A DNA stretch of 64,000 nt from assembly GCF_010731775.1 (NCBI RefSeq), contig NZ_AP022590.1:5890001-5954000 (forward strand), in the 5' to 3' direction. The position numbers and the translations under genes were made by a program. The notes under the pieces were generated by a model, which was not told the origin of the DNA, made no database searches, and saw only the letters and a program-made list of their open reading frames with translations. Source of the stretch: Mycobacterium mantenii (GTDB lineage: Bacteria > Actinomycetota > Actinomycetes > Mycobacteriales > Mycobacteriaceae). The first letter of the stretch is position 1; each line of letters opens with the position of its first letter. Positions 52,766-61,268 of this stretch are shown here, piece after piece.

Positions 52766-53440
52766 ATGGCCGCAGCATCGAACGCACCCGGAGCCGCCCG
52801 CTACCTGCCCGCGGAGTGGGACCTCGACGCGCTGCGCGAGGCGGCCCAAACTTGCCACGGCTGTTCACTTTTCGAGGATGCGACCCAAACGGTCTTCGGC
52901 AGCGGGCATCCTGGCGCGCCGCTGATGCTGGTGGGCGAGCAGCCCGGTGACCAGGAGGACCGCGCCGGCGAGCCGTTCGTCGGGCCGGCGGGGCGACTGC
53001 TGGCCCGCGCCCTGCAGGACGCCGGCATCGATCCGGACGTCGTCTATGAGACCAACGCGGTCAAGCACTTCAAATTCACCCGCAAAGGCGGCAAGCGACG
53101 CATCCACCAGAAGCCGAGCCGCACGGAGGTCGTCGCGTGCCGGCCCTGGCTGATCGCCGAGATCGAGGCGGTGCGTCCGGAGGTCGTCGTCTGCCTGGGC
53201 GCCACCGCCGCACAATCGTTGCTGGGAGCCGATTTTCGGGTGTCCACGCAACGCGGCCTGCAACTGCGGCTGCCCTCATCCGTCGACGTGCACCTCACAC
53301 CCGAGCCGACGCTGGTGGCGACGGTTCACCCGTCGTCGGTGTTGCGCGACCGTAGCGACCAACACGACGAGGTCTACAAGGTGTTCGTCGACGACCTGCG
53401 CAGCGCGGGCGCCGGACTCGGCAAGCGCAAGAAGAGTTGA
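52766..53440 (+). CDS. udgX: UdgX, uracil-DNA cross-linking glycosylase
   Basis: A 224-residue 4Fe-4S uracil-DNA glycosylase-superfamily protein. Cluster cysteines are C30, C33, C125 and C143. Motif A is GEQPGDQED. The R-loop insertion GGKRRIH at residues 108-114, ending in H114, is specific to UdgX, whose His forms a covalent bond to the abasic site after uracil removal, as shown for M. smegmatis UdgX. The motif VHPSSVLR closes the site. The ATG at 52766 is used (TTG 52760 in frame). UdgX is absent from M. tuberculosis as I recall. The stop codon lies inside the terminator hairpin shared with the next gene. Confidence 0.92.
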   Translation: MAAASNAPGAARYLPAEWDLDALREAAQTCHGCSLFEDATQTVFGSGHPGAPLMLVGEQPGDQEDRAGEPFVGPAGRLLARALQDAGIDPDVVYETNAVKHFKFTRKGGKRRIHQKPSRTEVVACRPWLIAEIEAVRPEVVVCLGATAAQSLLGADFRVSTQRGLQLRLPSSVDVHLTPEPTLVATVHPSSVLRDRSDQHDEVYKVFVDDLRSAGAGLGKRKKS

Positions 53441-53464
53441 CCCGGCCGCGGGTCAACTCTTCTT
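53429..53464. terminator. bidirectional terminator overlapping both gene ends
   Basis: A perfect 15-bp stem AAGAAGAGTTGACCC (53429-53443) with 53450-53464 and a 6-nt loop. It contains the stops of udgX (53438-53440) and of the convergent TPP enzyme gene (53453-53455). The symmetry means both proteins end in similar Lys-Lys-Ser codons. Confidence 0.85.
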
Positions 53465-55246
53465 GTGCGGCAAGAACTCCTGCGCCTTGGTCTTCAGGCC
53501 GACCTTGACGAAGCCCACGCGATCCTCGTCGCCGGAGAGCACCGCCGTCGTCGCCGACTTGAACTGCTCCCAGGTGGCGTGCGGCGGGATGGGCGGCATG
53601 TCGGGGTCGGTGTAGACGTCCAGCACGGTGGGGCGATCCGCCGACAGCGCTTGGCGCCAGGCATCCGACAACTCCTCGGGATCCTTGATGGCCATCGCGT
53701 TCAGGCCCAGGCTGGCCGCGAATGCGGCGAAGTCGATGTCGGGAAGGTTCTGGGACTCCGCGAATTTCGGCGCACCGGCCATGGCACGCATCTCCCAGGT
53801 GACCTGATTCAGGTCGTTGTTGTGCAGTATCGCGATGATCAGTCGCGGATCCTTCCACTCCTGCCAGTACCGCTTGACCGTGATGAGCTCGGCCATGCCG
53901 TTCATCTGCATGGCGCCGTCACCGCTGAACACGATGACGGGTCGGTCCGGCTGGCCAAACTTCGCACCGATGCCGTACGGAACGCCGGGACCCATCGTCG
54001 CCAAATTGCCCGACAGCGATCCCCGCATGTTGCCGCGGAACTTCAGTTGGCGCGCATACCAGTTGGCCGACGACCCGGAATCTGCTGCGACGATGGCGTT
54101 GTCGGGCAACTGCGGGGACAGCTCGGAGAACAACCGCAACGGGTTGACGGGGTCGGCGCTGACCATCGCCTCCTTCTCCATGGTCTCCCACCAGCGGGCC
54201 ACGGTCTTCTCGATGCCCTCGCGCCAGGAGCGGTCCTCCTTGCGGCGCAGGTGTGGGATCAGCGCTCGCAGTGCGGTTTTCGCGTCGGCGACCAGGTTGA
54301 CCTCGTACGGGTAGCGCATGCCGATCATCCGGCCGTCGACGTCGATCTGCACCGCGCGGGCCTGATCGAATTCCGGCAGGAACTGCGTGTACGGGAAGCT
54401 GGAGCCGACCGTGAGCAGCGTGTCGCAGTCGCGCATCATCTCGTAGCTCGGCCGGGTGCCCAGCAACCCGATCGAACCTGTGACCCAAGGCAATTCGTCC
54501 GACAGCACGTCCTTGCCCAACAGCGCCTTGGCCGCGCCGGCGCCCAGCAGGTCCGCGACTTCGGCCACTTCCTCGTGGGCGCCGCGCGCGCCGGAGCCCA
54601 CCAGGATTGCGACCTTCTTGCCGGCGTTGAGCACATCGGCCGCCCGGGCGATGGCGGTGTCGTCGGGGGCGATCTCCGGGTACTCGATGCCGAGGCTGGA
54701 GGGCACCATCTTGAACGCGTGCTCGGGCGGCGAGTACGGCAGCTCCTGCACGTCACTGGGGATGATCAACGCGGTCGGGGCCCGCTGCGTCATCGCTATC
54801 CGGATCGCGCGGTCCAGCACGTTGGGCAATTGTTCGGGGACGGTGACCATTTGGACGTAGTCACTGGCGACGTCCTTGAACAGGGTCAGCAGGTCGACCT
54901 CCTGCTGGTAGTTGCCGCCCATCGCGCTGCGGTTGGTCTGACCCACGATGGCCACGACCGGAACATGGTCGAGCTTGGCGTCGTAGAGGCCGTTGAGCAG
55001 GTGAATCGCGCCGGGGCCGGATGTGGCGGCGCAGACGCCGACCCGACCGGTGAATTTCGCGTAGCCCACCGCTTCGAAGGCGCTCATCTCCTCGTGGCGC
55101 GACTGGATGAACTTGGGCTTGTTGTCCGCGCGACCCCACGCCGCCAGCAGCCCGTTGATGCCGTCGCCGGGGTACCCGAATACATGTTCAACGCCCCACG
55201 CCCGCAAGCGCTCCAGCAAATAGTCGGAAACCTCTTTTTTGGACAT
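53453..55246 (-). CDS. TPP-dependent pyruvate oxidase-like enzyme
   Basis: A 597-residue enzyme of the acetolactate synthase/pyruvate oxidase family. The catalytic Glu is in SRHEEMSAFEAVGYA, the central domain has VAILVGSGARGAHEEV, and the TPP/Mg motif starts GDGAMQMNGMAELITV and ends HNNDLNQV. The lack of an ALS regulatory neighbour (ilvN) and the sequence style favour pyruvate oxidase/dehydrogenase (PoxB-like), which makes acetate or acetyl phosphate from pyruvate. A GGAGG site precedes the ATG at 55246. It converges on udgX. Confidence 0.85.
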   Translation of the reverse strand: MSKKEVSDYLLERLRAWGVEHVFGYPGDGINGLLAAWGRADNKPKFIQSRHEEMSAFEAVGYAKFTGRVGVCAATSGPGAIHLLNGLYDAKLDHVPVVAIVGQTNRSAMGGNYQQEVDLLTLFKDVASDYVQMVTVPEQLPNVLDRAIRIAMTQRAPTALIIPSDVQELPYSPPEHAFKMVPSSLGIEYPEIAPDDTAIARAADVLNAGKKVAILVGSGARGAHEEVAEVADLLGAGAAKALLGKDVLSDELPWVTGSIGLLGTRPSYEMMRDCDTLLTVGSSFPYTQFLPEFDQARAVQIDVDGRMIGMRYPYEVNLVADAKTALRALIPHLRRKEDRSWREGIEKTVARWWETMEKEAMVSADPVNPLRLFSELSPQLPDNAIVAADSGSSANWYARQLKFRGNMRGSLSGNLATMGPGVPYGIGAKFGQPDRPVIVFSGDGAMQMNGMAELITVKRYWQEWKDPRLIIAILHNNDLNQVTWEMRAMAGAPKFAESQNLPDIDFAAFAASLGLNAMAIKDPEELSDAWRQALSADRPTVLDVYTDPDMPPIPPHATWEQFKSATTAVLSGDEDRVGFVKVGLKTKAQEFLPHKKS

Positions 55247-55492
55247 CCTTTGCCTCCTCGGCAGACGGTTCTGACGGATGGGCGTGTGTGGCTATTTTTT
55301 GAACCACCTGCATGAGCGTCGCCGACTCGCGGGCCGACCGATCGCGGTCGCCGCTGACGCGCGTGACCAATGCAGGCTGCCGCCGCGCGGGCGGCATGGC
55401 ACTTCCCACACGGGCGGGACTACCCGCAATCGCCGATGTTATTCGCGCAAACGTGGCGGATCAGGCGACTCTCAGGCAGTTATCAGCGTCGG

Positions 55493-56548
55493 TCACGCGG
55501 CCTTGGGCGGGGCGGATGCACCGGCGGCGCCGCATCCCTTGGCTACTCGCCGGATCAGCATGCGGGTCGCCTTGTCCAGGATCTCCTGGGCCGCATCGGG
55601 TTTACGTGCGCGTTCGGCGCGTCGCGCCGCGGCGGCGATGGTCAGTCCCTGCTCGTAGCCGGTGACGACGCGGGGGTCCACGTAGGAACCGCGTGCCACC
55701 GCCGGGGTGTTGCCCAGCTCCTCGGCCACCTCTTTCATCACCGCAGATTCCACGCGCTTGGCGACCCGGTGCGAGGTTGCGGGGTCGGCGTCGGCGAATG
55801 CCGCGGCCGCCAGCACCGTCCCATGCCACGTCCGCAGGTCCTTGACGGTGTAGTCGGCGCCCACCAGTTCCTTGAATCGCTCGTTGAGGTCGCTGGCACG
55901 CACGTCGAGCCACCCGGATGCCGTGCGGCACATCAACAGTCGCTCGGTGCGGTTGGGCCGGCGCATCAGCGCACGCACCGCCCGGACCACTTCGGGATCC
56001 TCGATCTCCACGGTGCGCCGGACCCCGCTCTTGGCCGGAAAATCGAACTCGACCGCGTCGCGCCGGACCACCACATGCTCACACAACAGGGTGGACAGGC
56101 CATAGGACTCGTGTTCCTCGGCGTACTGCTCGCCGCCGGCGCGGAAGTAGCCCCGATCGAGCAGCCGCAGTGCCAGCGCCAACACCCGCTTGCGGGTCAA
56201 GCCCTGCCGCGTCAGATCTTTGGCGATCTCGGCACGCCACGCCGGCAGCCGCGTGGACAGTTCCAGCACGCGGTCGAACTTCTCCTCGGCGCGCTCCTGC
56301 TGCCATGCGCAGTGATACAGATACTGCCGGCGGCCGGCGGCGTCGACACCAACCGCCTGAATGTGGCCGTTGCTGTGCGGCGAAATCCACACCTGCTTCC
56401 AGGCCGGGGGAATGACCAGATCTTTGATGCGCTGCAGGGCTTGCGGGTCCGAGAGGGTTTTGCCATCCGGCCGGTAATAGGCGAAGCCTTTACCGCGACG
56501 CTTGCGCGCGATTCCCGGCTCACTCAGCACGCTGCGGCGAAGTCGCAT
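55493..56548 (-). CDS. DNA topoisomerase IB
   Basis: A 351-residue poxvirus-type topoisomerase IB. The N-terminal domain (about 1-75) begins MRLRRSVLSEPGIARKRRGKGFAYYRPDG. The catalytic domain holds the Arg-Lys-Arg-His set in TRKRVLALALRLLD, KSGVRRTVEIED and LRTWHGT, and the nucleophile Tyr in GSYVDPRVV. It relaxes supercoils by a 3'-phosphotyrosine link. The ATG at 56548 follows GGAGGGCG. M. tuberculosis lacks this enzyme. The 246-bp gap to the TPP gene upstream of 55493 holds no recognisable element. Confidence 0.92.
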   Translation of the reverse strand: MRLRRSVLSEPGIARKRRGKGFAYYRPDGKTLSDPQALQRIKDLVIPPAWKQVWISPHSNGHIQAVGVDAAGRRQYLYHCAWQQERAEEKFDRVLELSTRLPAWRAEIAKDLTRQGLTRKRVLALALRLLDRGYFRAGGEQYAEEHESYGLSTLLCEHVVVRRDAVEFDFPAKSGVRRTVEIEDPEVVRAVRALMRRPNRTERLLMCRTASGWLDVRASDLNERFKELVGADYTVKDLRTWHGTVLAAAAFADADPATSHRVAKRVESAVMKEVAEELGNTPAVARGSYVDPRVVTGYEQGLTIAAAARRAERARKPDAAQEILDKATRMLIRRVAKGCGAAGASAPPKAA

Positions 56549-56635
56549 TTCTCGCCCTCCAGTTCGAGGTAGCTGACTGCACAATTACCCACCGGAGAAG
56601 TTGTTCACACGGGACAGCGATCGCCCGACGTGGAA

Positions 56636-56665
56636 ACGACCCGCCACAACGCTGTGGCGGGTCGT
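56636..56665. terminator. hairpin terminator downstream of hemophore gene
   Basis: A perfect 13-bp stem ACGACCCGCCACA (56636-56648) with 56653-56665 and a 4-nt loop, 12 bp after the minus-strand hemophore stop. Confidence 0.8.
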
Positions 56666-56677
56666 CTCGCACTCCGG

Positions 56678-57076
56678 TCAGCCGGCCATGAACTCCTGGT
56701 AGGCCGACTCCAGGTAGGGCGGCAGCGCCGAAACATTGCACTGCCGTTCGGTGTCGCCGATCGGCGCCAGGATGCCGCGCAGGTCGTTGTACTCCTGCGG
56801 ATGGCCGGTGAAGTAGCCGCGCAGGCTTGATTCGGCCTCCGGCCGCGGCTGGCCGTAGGCGGCCGTCACCACCTGGTTGGCGCCCGGGTGCGCCGCGAGA
56901 TACTGCTGGGCGGAGCCCTCGACGGAGGAAACCGTGTTGTTCACACCGCTGGGGCTGCAGTCGGGTGCTGCGGCGGCCGATGGCGCAGCGACGACGCCCA
57001 TGGCCATTCCCCCGAGCAGACAGCCGGCACTGATCCCGGCCACTTTCCGGCGCGCCACAATACTGCTGATTTTCAT
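56678..57076 (-). CDS. secreted hemophore-like haem-binding protein (Rv0203 family)
   Basis: A 132-residue secreted protein. The signal peptide (about 1-37) has a basic start KISSIVARRK and ends AAPSAAAA. The mature all-helical part has two Cys (CSPSGV and RQCNVS) and the family segments QYLAAHPGANQVVTAAYGQP and RGYFTGHPQEYNDLRGI. M. tuberculosis Rv0203 carries haem outside the cell to MmpL3/MmpL11. No mmpL gene is next to it here. The ATG at 57076 follows AAGGA; the frame continues artefactually to 57700. No IdeR box was found upstream, though the region is AT-rich. Confidence 0.85.
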   Translation of the reverse strand: MKISSIVARRKVAGISAGCLLGGMAMGVVAAPSAAAAPDCSPSGVNNTVSSVEGSAQQYLAAHPGANQVVTAAYGQPRPEAESSLRGYFTGHPQEYNDLRGILAPIGDTERQCNVSALPPYLESAYQEFMAG

Positions 57077-57303
57077 GATCTTTGTTGTCCTTCGAAACAA
57101 AAGTGATTTTCTCTCAGAGGCTCCCGATCCTCGAAATCCAAAGTAGCGGAGGCGATCATCGGCAGTGTTCGCTGACAACGAACGCCGGGGCCGGAATCGG
57201 CCTTCCGACGGTCTTTTACTAAGCGAACGATCATACGATCGAAGAATTTTTAAGAAAACGCGCCTGTTCTTAGGGAATCGTGATCGAGATCGTGACGCGA
57301 TCG

Positions 57304-58107
57304 TTATCTGGAGCCGGGCCGACCGTCGCCGTCCGCCGCGTGGTGCCCGTCGGTGCTGGGCGGAGCCATGGTCTGCAGCCACGTCTCGACGTCGGGACCG
57401 ACGACCACAGCGTGGCCGGGAGCCAGCAGCGCTCCGGCGCCCAGCGCGGCGACCGCGGGTTCCACAGTCCGTACCCGTCGGCGATCGCCTTGTTGGGCAA
57501 GCAGTTTGGATGTCAGGTCGGGTAACCGGATGGCGTCCGGGCCGGTGATGGTGCGCGGCGTGTGTGACTGTCCCAGGGCTGCCTCGACCAGCACGTCGGC
57601 GACGGTGTCGGCGGCAATGGGCTGAATCAGCCAGTCCTCGACGATCACCTCTTTGGCGTTGCAGGTGACCGCGTCGTGGTTGGTGGCGGATTCGTACCAC
57701 TGCGTCGACTTGACGATCGTCGTCGGCACCGGGCCCTCGAGCAGGATGTCTTTGGCCGCCCGCTTGGCTTCGTAGTAGGGGAAGCCGTCGAACACGGGAT
57801 CTTCGATGCCCGCGATCGTCGACACCACCAAGCGCTGCACGTCCTGCCTGGCGGATGCGCCCACGATGTTGCGCGAGGCGGCGGCCAGCGTCTGGGTGAT
57901 GTCTGACCGGCCATCGGGCGGTACCGGATTGGAAACGTCGATGACGACGTCGACTCCCTGCAGCGCGTGCGAAAGCTCGGGCCCGTCGAACAGGTCGACG
58001 CCGTGCTCACGCGAGATCTCGACGATCGCGACGTCGCGCGATTTCAGCCTGGCGACTACGCGGGACCCGGCGATGCCGGTCGCCCCTATCACGGCAATGG
58101 TGGTCAC
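57304..58107 (-). CDS. NAD(P)H-binding atypical SDR (NmrA-like)
   Basis: A 267-residue Rossmann protein. The glycine motif is GATGIAG at residues 8-14; VVIDVSNPVPP and LVVSTIAGIEDPVF follow, and YYEAKRAAKD holds Tyr/Lys. This is the atypical SDR/NAD(P)H-binding group (quinone oxidoreductase- or NmrA-like). The C-terminal 20 residues are polar. The GTG at 58107 follows GGGGGTAAAGGCA. It is upstream of the hemophore gene in the same direction, 227 bp apart. Confidence 0.82.
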   Translation of the reverse strand: MTTIAVIGATGIAGSRVVARLKSRDVAIVEISREHGVDLFDGPELSHALQGVDVVIDVSNPVPPDGRSDITQTLAAASRNIVGASARQDVQRLVVSTIAGIEDPVFDGFPYYEAKRAAKDILLEGPVPTTIVKSTQWYESATNHDAVTCNAKEVIVEDWLIQPIAADTVADVLVEAALGQSHTPRTITGPDAIRLPDLTSKLLAQQGDRRRVRTVEPAVAALGAGALLAPGHAVVVGPDVETWLQTMAPPSTDGHHAADGDGRPGSR

Positions 58108-58262
58108 TGCCTTTACCCCCTTCCGGGCCGTTTCTACCCGCTAAAACCGCGTTCAAACCGATTGATTTGGTCCGCGTCTGCGTGAGCTCGGACCGCACAT
58201 GTGGCTGACGTGATCACGCGCACATCGCGGGCGGACTGTGCAGGGGTATTGCGGGCAGGGCC

Positions 58263-58287
58263 GTTTGACACGCCGTGCTGGGGGAAC
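58263..58287 (+). promoter_or_regulatory. SigF/SigB-like promoter of csbD gene
   Basis: GTTT (58263-58266), 15 bp, then GGGAAC (58282-58287). It resembles general-stress promoters and precedes a general-stress gene, but the -10 box is imperfect. Confidence 0.35.
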
Positions 58288-58342
58288 GCCGTAGGTGCCA
58301 TCGAGCGCAAGCTCGGTAACCACCGAGAGGGAGGTCGAACCC

Positions 58343-58579
58343 ATGGGTGATGACAAGAGCGGTCCGGAGGAAGCGGTTAAGGGCGCCGTCGAGGGCGTGA
58401 AAGGGAAGGCCAAAGAGGTCGGCGGGGCCGTGCTCGGCCGCGATGACCTGACCAAAGAGGGCCAGGCCCAGCAAGACAAAGCCGACGCCCAGCGCGATGC
58501 GGGCAAGAAGGAAGCCGAAGCCGAGTCAGCGCGGGCCGGCGCCGAGGCCGCCGAAGAGCGTCAGAAGAAAAACCAGTAG
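58343..58579 (+). CDS. CsbD-family stress protein
   Basis: A 78-residue, strongly charged protein with KGAVEGVKGKAKEVGGAVLG near the N-terminus (CsbD signature) and a Lys/Glu/Ala-rich tail. CsbD proteins are small, poorly structured general-stress proteins of unknown function; in MAC a related one is the microaggregate-binding protein. The ATG at 58343 follows GAGGGAGG. A GC-rich hairpin terminator follows directly. Confidence 0.87.
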   Translation: MGDDKSGPEEAVKGAVEGVKGKAKEVGGAVLGRDDLTKEGQAQQDKADAQRDAGKKEAEAESARAGAEAAEERQKKNQ

Positions 58580-58591
58580 GCCACCAGCACA

Positions 58592-58621
58592 GGGGCCCGG
58601 TCCGATTGTCGGGCCGGGCCC
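58592..58621 (+). terminator. hairpin terminator after csbD gene
   Basis: GGGCCCGG (58593-58600) pairs with CCGGGCCC (58614-58621), extended by CCGA/TCGG around a TTG loop. It lies 13 bp after the stop. Confidence 0.8.
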
Positions 58622-58665
58622 TTCTCGCGCGTGGGGCATGCCGGTGGCCTTGACCGCCGGTCGAT

Positions 58666-58690
58666 GGTTTCAAGCCGCCGTGCCGGGTAA
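58666..58690 (+). promoter_or_regulatory. SigF-like promoter before DUF3349 gene
   Basis: GGTTT (58666-58670), 14 bp, GGGTAA (58685-58690). A close match to general-stress promoters, 57 bp before the start codon. Confidence 0.4.
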
Positions 58691-58746
58691 TCCCCGGTTT
58701 GAGCCGCCGTAGGCATTGCGGCGTGCGCGGATGAGCGAGGTTAAAG

Positions 58747-59043
58747 GTGAGCCTGGGAGATCGGGTGGCGAGCATGGTCGCCTTTCTGCGCGCCGGTTAC
58801 CCCACGCACGACCCCGACGTCGGCTACGCGCCGTTGCTTGCGCTGTTGCCGCGGCGCGTGTCCGACGACGAGGTCGTCGCCATCGCCAAAAGACTCCTGA
58901 CGCCCTGGCGTCGCCCGATCGATCACCCTATCGACAGGGCCGACGTCGGCGTGGAGATCATCGGGGTCACCGACGAGATGCCTTCGGCCGACGATATCGA
59001 GCGTGTCCTGGTGGCGGTGCAATTGCGCCGCAATGACGGCTGA
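58747..59043 (+). CDS. DUF3349 family protein
   Basis: A 98-residue protein beginning SLGDRVASMVAFLRAGYP. The conserved parts RRVSDDEVVAIAKRLL and the YPTHDPDVGYAPLLALL segment are typical of DUF3349, a mycobacterial helical family with solved structures but no known function. The start is GTG 58747. It converges on the endonuclease-family gene with a 4-bp gap. Confidence 0.8.
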   Translation: MSLGDRVASMVAFLRAGYPTHDPDVGYAPLLALLPRRVSDDEVVAIAKRLLTPWRRPIDHPIDRADVGVEIIGVTDEMPSADDIERVLVAVQLRRNDG

Positions 59044-59047
59044 ACCC

Positions 59048-59812
59048 TCAAACCCGTTGCAGGTCCACCACCAGTGGCCGGTGGTCGGAAATAGTCATGG
59101 GGTCGGCCTGGACGGTACCGCCCCGTAATCGGTGATCGTCGGTCAAGATGTGGTCGAGCTGACGGTTGGGCACGTCCGCGGGGAATGTCTCGGCAGTGGC
59201 CAACGCCCGCATGCCCGACCAGCGGCGCACGGTCTGCGGGGTCATGTTCAAATCGCCGGTCAGCAGCCGCGGTCCCGGGAAGCCGCGCAGGTCATGAATC
59301 AACCGGCGCAGCTGGCGCCGGTTCCAGCCCGGAACGAAGGACAGGTGCGTGTTGGCCACCGTGAGTCCGCCGAACGGGGTGTGCAGTTGCGCGATGACCG
59401 CCGCTCGGGGCTCCTCGTCGACGACCATGATTCGGTTGGGCCCCGGCAGATACATCGGAAAGCGCATCGGTATGCGGGGTAGCCGCACGACCTGCCAACT
59501 GGAGACCGGGTATCGGGAGAGCAGCGCAATACCGTATGCGGCGGTGCCGGGTGTCTCGCGGCCGGTGGCGGCCATCCAGGTTGCGCCCGGCGTGCCCGAA
59601 ATCGCCGCTACGAAGCGGTGTTCCACCGCGCCCATGGCTTCGGCCGCGGCGGCGGTCAGGTCGGCGCGCTCGGAGCGTGGCTGATCGCAGTCGACCTCTT
59701 GCAGGCTGAGCACGTCCGGATCGAGGCGCTTCACGCAGTCGCGCAGCCGCTGGACGACGACGCCGTCACCCACGGTGCGCCCGTGCAGGATGTTGAACGT
59801 CGCCACACGCAT
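59048..59812 (-). CDS. endonuclease/exonuclease/phosphatase family protein
   Basis: A 254-residue EEP-fold metal-dependent phosphodiesterase. RVATFNILHGR (Asn), LSLQEVDCDQ (Glu metal ligand), ANTHLSFVPG (His), LLTGDLNMTP (Asp-Asn) and TISDHRPLVVDL (Asp-His) are the full catalytic set. It could cleave nucleic acid, sphingomyelin-like or phosphoinositide lipids. The ATG at 59812 starts at the fold. It is downstream of, and may be cotranscribed with, the NodS/PIG-L operon (60-bp gap). Confidence 0.83.
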   Translation of the reverse strand: MRVATFNILHGRTVGDGVVVQRLRDCVKRLDPDVLSLQEVDCDQPRSERADLTAAAAEAMGAVEHRFVAAISGTPGATWMAATGRETPGTAAYGIALLSRYPVSSWQVVRLPRIPMRFPMYLPGPNRIMVVDEEPRAAVIAQLHTPFGGLTVANTHLSFVPGWNRRQLRRLIHDLRGFPGPRLLTGDLNMTPQTVRRWSGMRALATAETFPADVPNRQLDHILTDDHRLRGGTVQADPMTISDHRPLVVDLQRV

Positions 59813-59871
59813 ATGTTTTCGCCTACCCACTTTCCCCCTCGTGCAGTCACTGCGGCACGTCCGTCCTTGGA

Positions 59872-60498
59872 TCAGCGCGCGCCGGGAACCCCCTCGCGAG
59901 CGGCCACCGAGCGGCCGTCGCCGGTGTCGAACAGATCGATGACGACATCGCTGTCGCGGTAGCGGCCCATCGACGTCAGCCCGGGCGTTTGCGCGATGAC
60001 GTCGTGGGCCGCGTCGCCGGTGAGTGGGTAATCGGCCACGGGGTGACGCCAGTGCGCGGCAACGATATTGGCGCCCGGTTGCAGCCTCGGACATTCTCGG
60101 CGCAGCACCTCGGCCAGCGTCTCGGCTTCCAGGTAGTAGGCGACTTCGCTGAGCACCAGCAGGTCGAACGGCCCGCCCGGCCACGCCGCGTCCAGCGACG
60201 AGCGCAGCAGCGTTACCCGCTCGCGGCAGCCGGCCTCGCGCAGCCGGGTGTCCGCGCCGCGCAACGCCGCCTCGGCGACATCCACGGCGGTCAGATGGTC
60301 ACAGCGTTGCGCCAGCGTGGCGGTGAGTGTTCCGATCGAGCAGCCCGGCTCGAATCCGTTTCGGTAGCGGCGTTTCGGCAGCAGCCCAAGGGTGATCGCG
60401 TACTTGCGCTGTTCGTACCACCGCGTCGACAGCTGCCACGGATCATCCGTGCCGACATACATCTCGTCGAAGTAGGCGTCGGGCAGCCGTGCGGTCAC
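59872..60498 (-). CDS. NodS-like SAM-dependent methyltransferase
   Basis: A 208-residue class I methyltransferase. FEPGCSIGTLTATLAQRC is the SAM motif, TAVDVAEAALRGA the acidic strand, and DLLVLSEVAYYLEAE motif IV; the N-terminal YFDEMYVGTDDPWQLSTRWYEQRKY is the segment shared with the NodS N-methyltransferases of rhizobia. The GTG at 60498 overlaps the stop of the PIG-L gene by 4 bp, so the two are translationally coupled. In rhizobia NodS methylates the free amino group of a glucosamine unit. Here it would modify the product of the PIG-L deacetylase. Confidence 0.85.
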   Translation of the reverse strand: MTARLPDAYFDEMYVGTDDPWQLSTRWYEQRKYAITLGLLPKRRYRNGFEPGCSIGTLTATLAQRCDHLTAVDVAEAALRGADTRLREAGCRERVTLLRSSLDAAWPGGPFDLLVLSEVAYYLEAETLAEVLRRECPRLQPGANIVAAHWRHPVADYPLTGDAAHDVIAQTPGLTSMGRYRDSDVVIDLFDTGDGRSVAAREGVPGAR

Positions 60499-61268
60499 CG
60501 AAATACGACCTCGCCCACCGCGAGCAGTCGGGGAAGCACGAAGCCCGGCAGAATCGGTGCCGATTGCCTTGCGTTGGGCTCGAACTGACTTCGATAGAGT
60601 TGCGCGGCCCGGCGCTTGCGCTCCGTCGCCCAGCCGGGCGCCGGAGCGCGGTAGGCCTGGTCCCACGGCACCGCCGGGTCGGCCGGAAGCGCCCAGTGCC
60701 ACATCCACACCGGGTATTCCAGCAGCACGGCGCCGGTGCGCGCGCATGCGGTCGCTGCCGCGCGCCCCACGGCTTCGTGATCGGGATGGCCGTCGCCCCG
60801 CCATGTCGCCGCGCACCAGGTTGACGGACCGGCGGCCTCGAGGATTTCGGTCAGCGTCTCGGTTAGCCCGTCTTCGTGATCGGCCAGTTCACCGTCCGGC
60901 AGACCCAGGGATATCGGCGGGCGCGTCCCTAAAAGACTTGTGGCTCTGCGTAATTCGTACTTGCGGATGGTTTCCATGCGGAGTCGCTCGCACGCCGACG
61001 CGCCGGCGCGCGCGGCACCGCCGTCGCTGACGCAGACCACCTGGACGGCAACTCCCGCCGCGGTCAGTTGTGCGATCGTCGCACCCAGGCCCAGCGTTTC
61101 GTCGTCGGGGTGCGGGGCGACCACGATCAGCTGTGGACACTCCGTCAGGTCGAGGGCAGGTAGGGTCCTGTCCGTAAACGCGGCCAGCCACAACGGCGCC
61201 GGGGTGCCGCTGTGGGTCAGCGGTTTGACCGCGAATCTGGCGCAGTTGCCCGCCTGCAGGGTTTTCAT
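60495..61268 (-). CDS. PIG-L/LmbE-family deacetylase
   Basis: A 257-residue zinc-dependent N-deacetylase. VVAPHPDDETLGLGATI is the metal and catalytic motif; GDGHPDHEAVGRAA gives the third His. It is related to MshB and PIG-L, which remove N-acetyl groups from GlcNAc-type substrates. About 45 extra residues precede the usual start (LQAGNCARFAVKPLTHSG). The ATG at 61268 overlaps the stop of the acyl-CoA-dehydrogenase-like gene (ATGA), and its own stop overlaps the NodS start. Confidence 0.87.
   Translation of the reverse strand: MKTLQAGNCARFAVKPLTHSGTPAPLWLAAFTDRTLPALDLTECPQLIVVAPHPDDETLGLGATIAQLTAAGVAVQVVCVSDGGAARAGASACERLRMETIRKYELRRATSLLGTRPPISLGLPDGELADHEDGLTETLTEILEAAGPSTWCAATWRGDGHPDHEAVGRAAATACARTGAVLLEYPVWMWHWALPADPAVPWDQAYRAPAPGWATERKRRAAQLYRSQFEPNARQSAPILPGFVLPRLLAVGEVVFR

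Noticed and set aside
57077..57303. IdeR (iron) box upstream of the hemophore gene
   Set aside because: The AT-rich region contains CGATC-ATAC-GATCG but nothing close to the 19-bp IdeR consensus.
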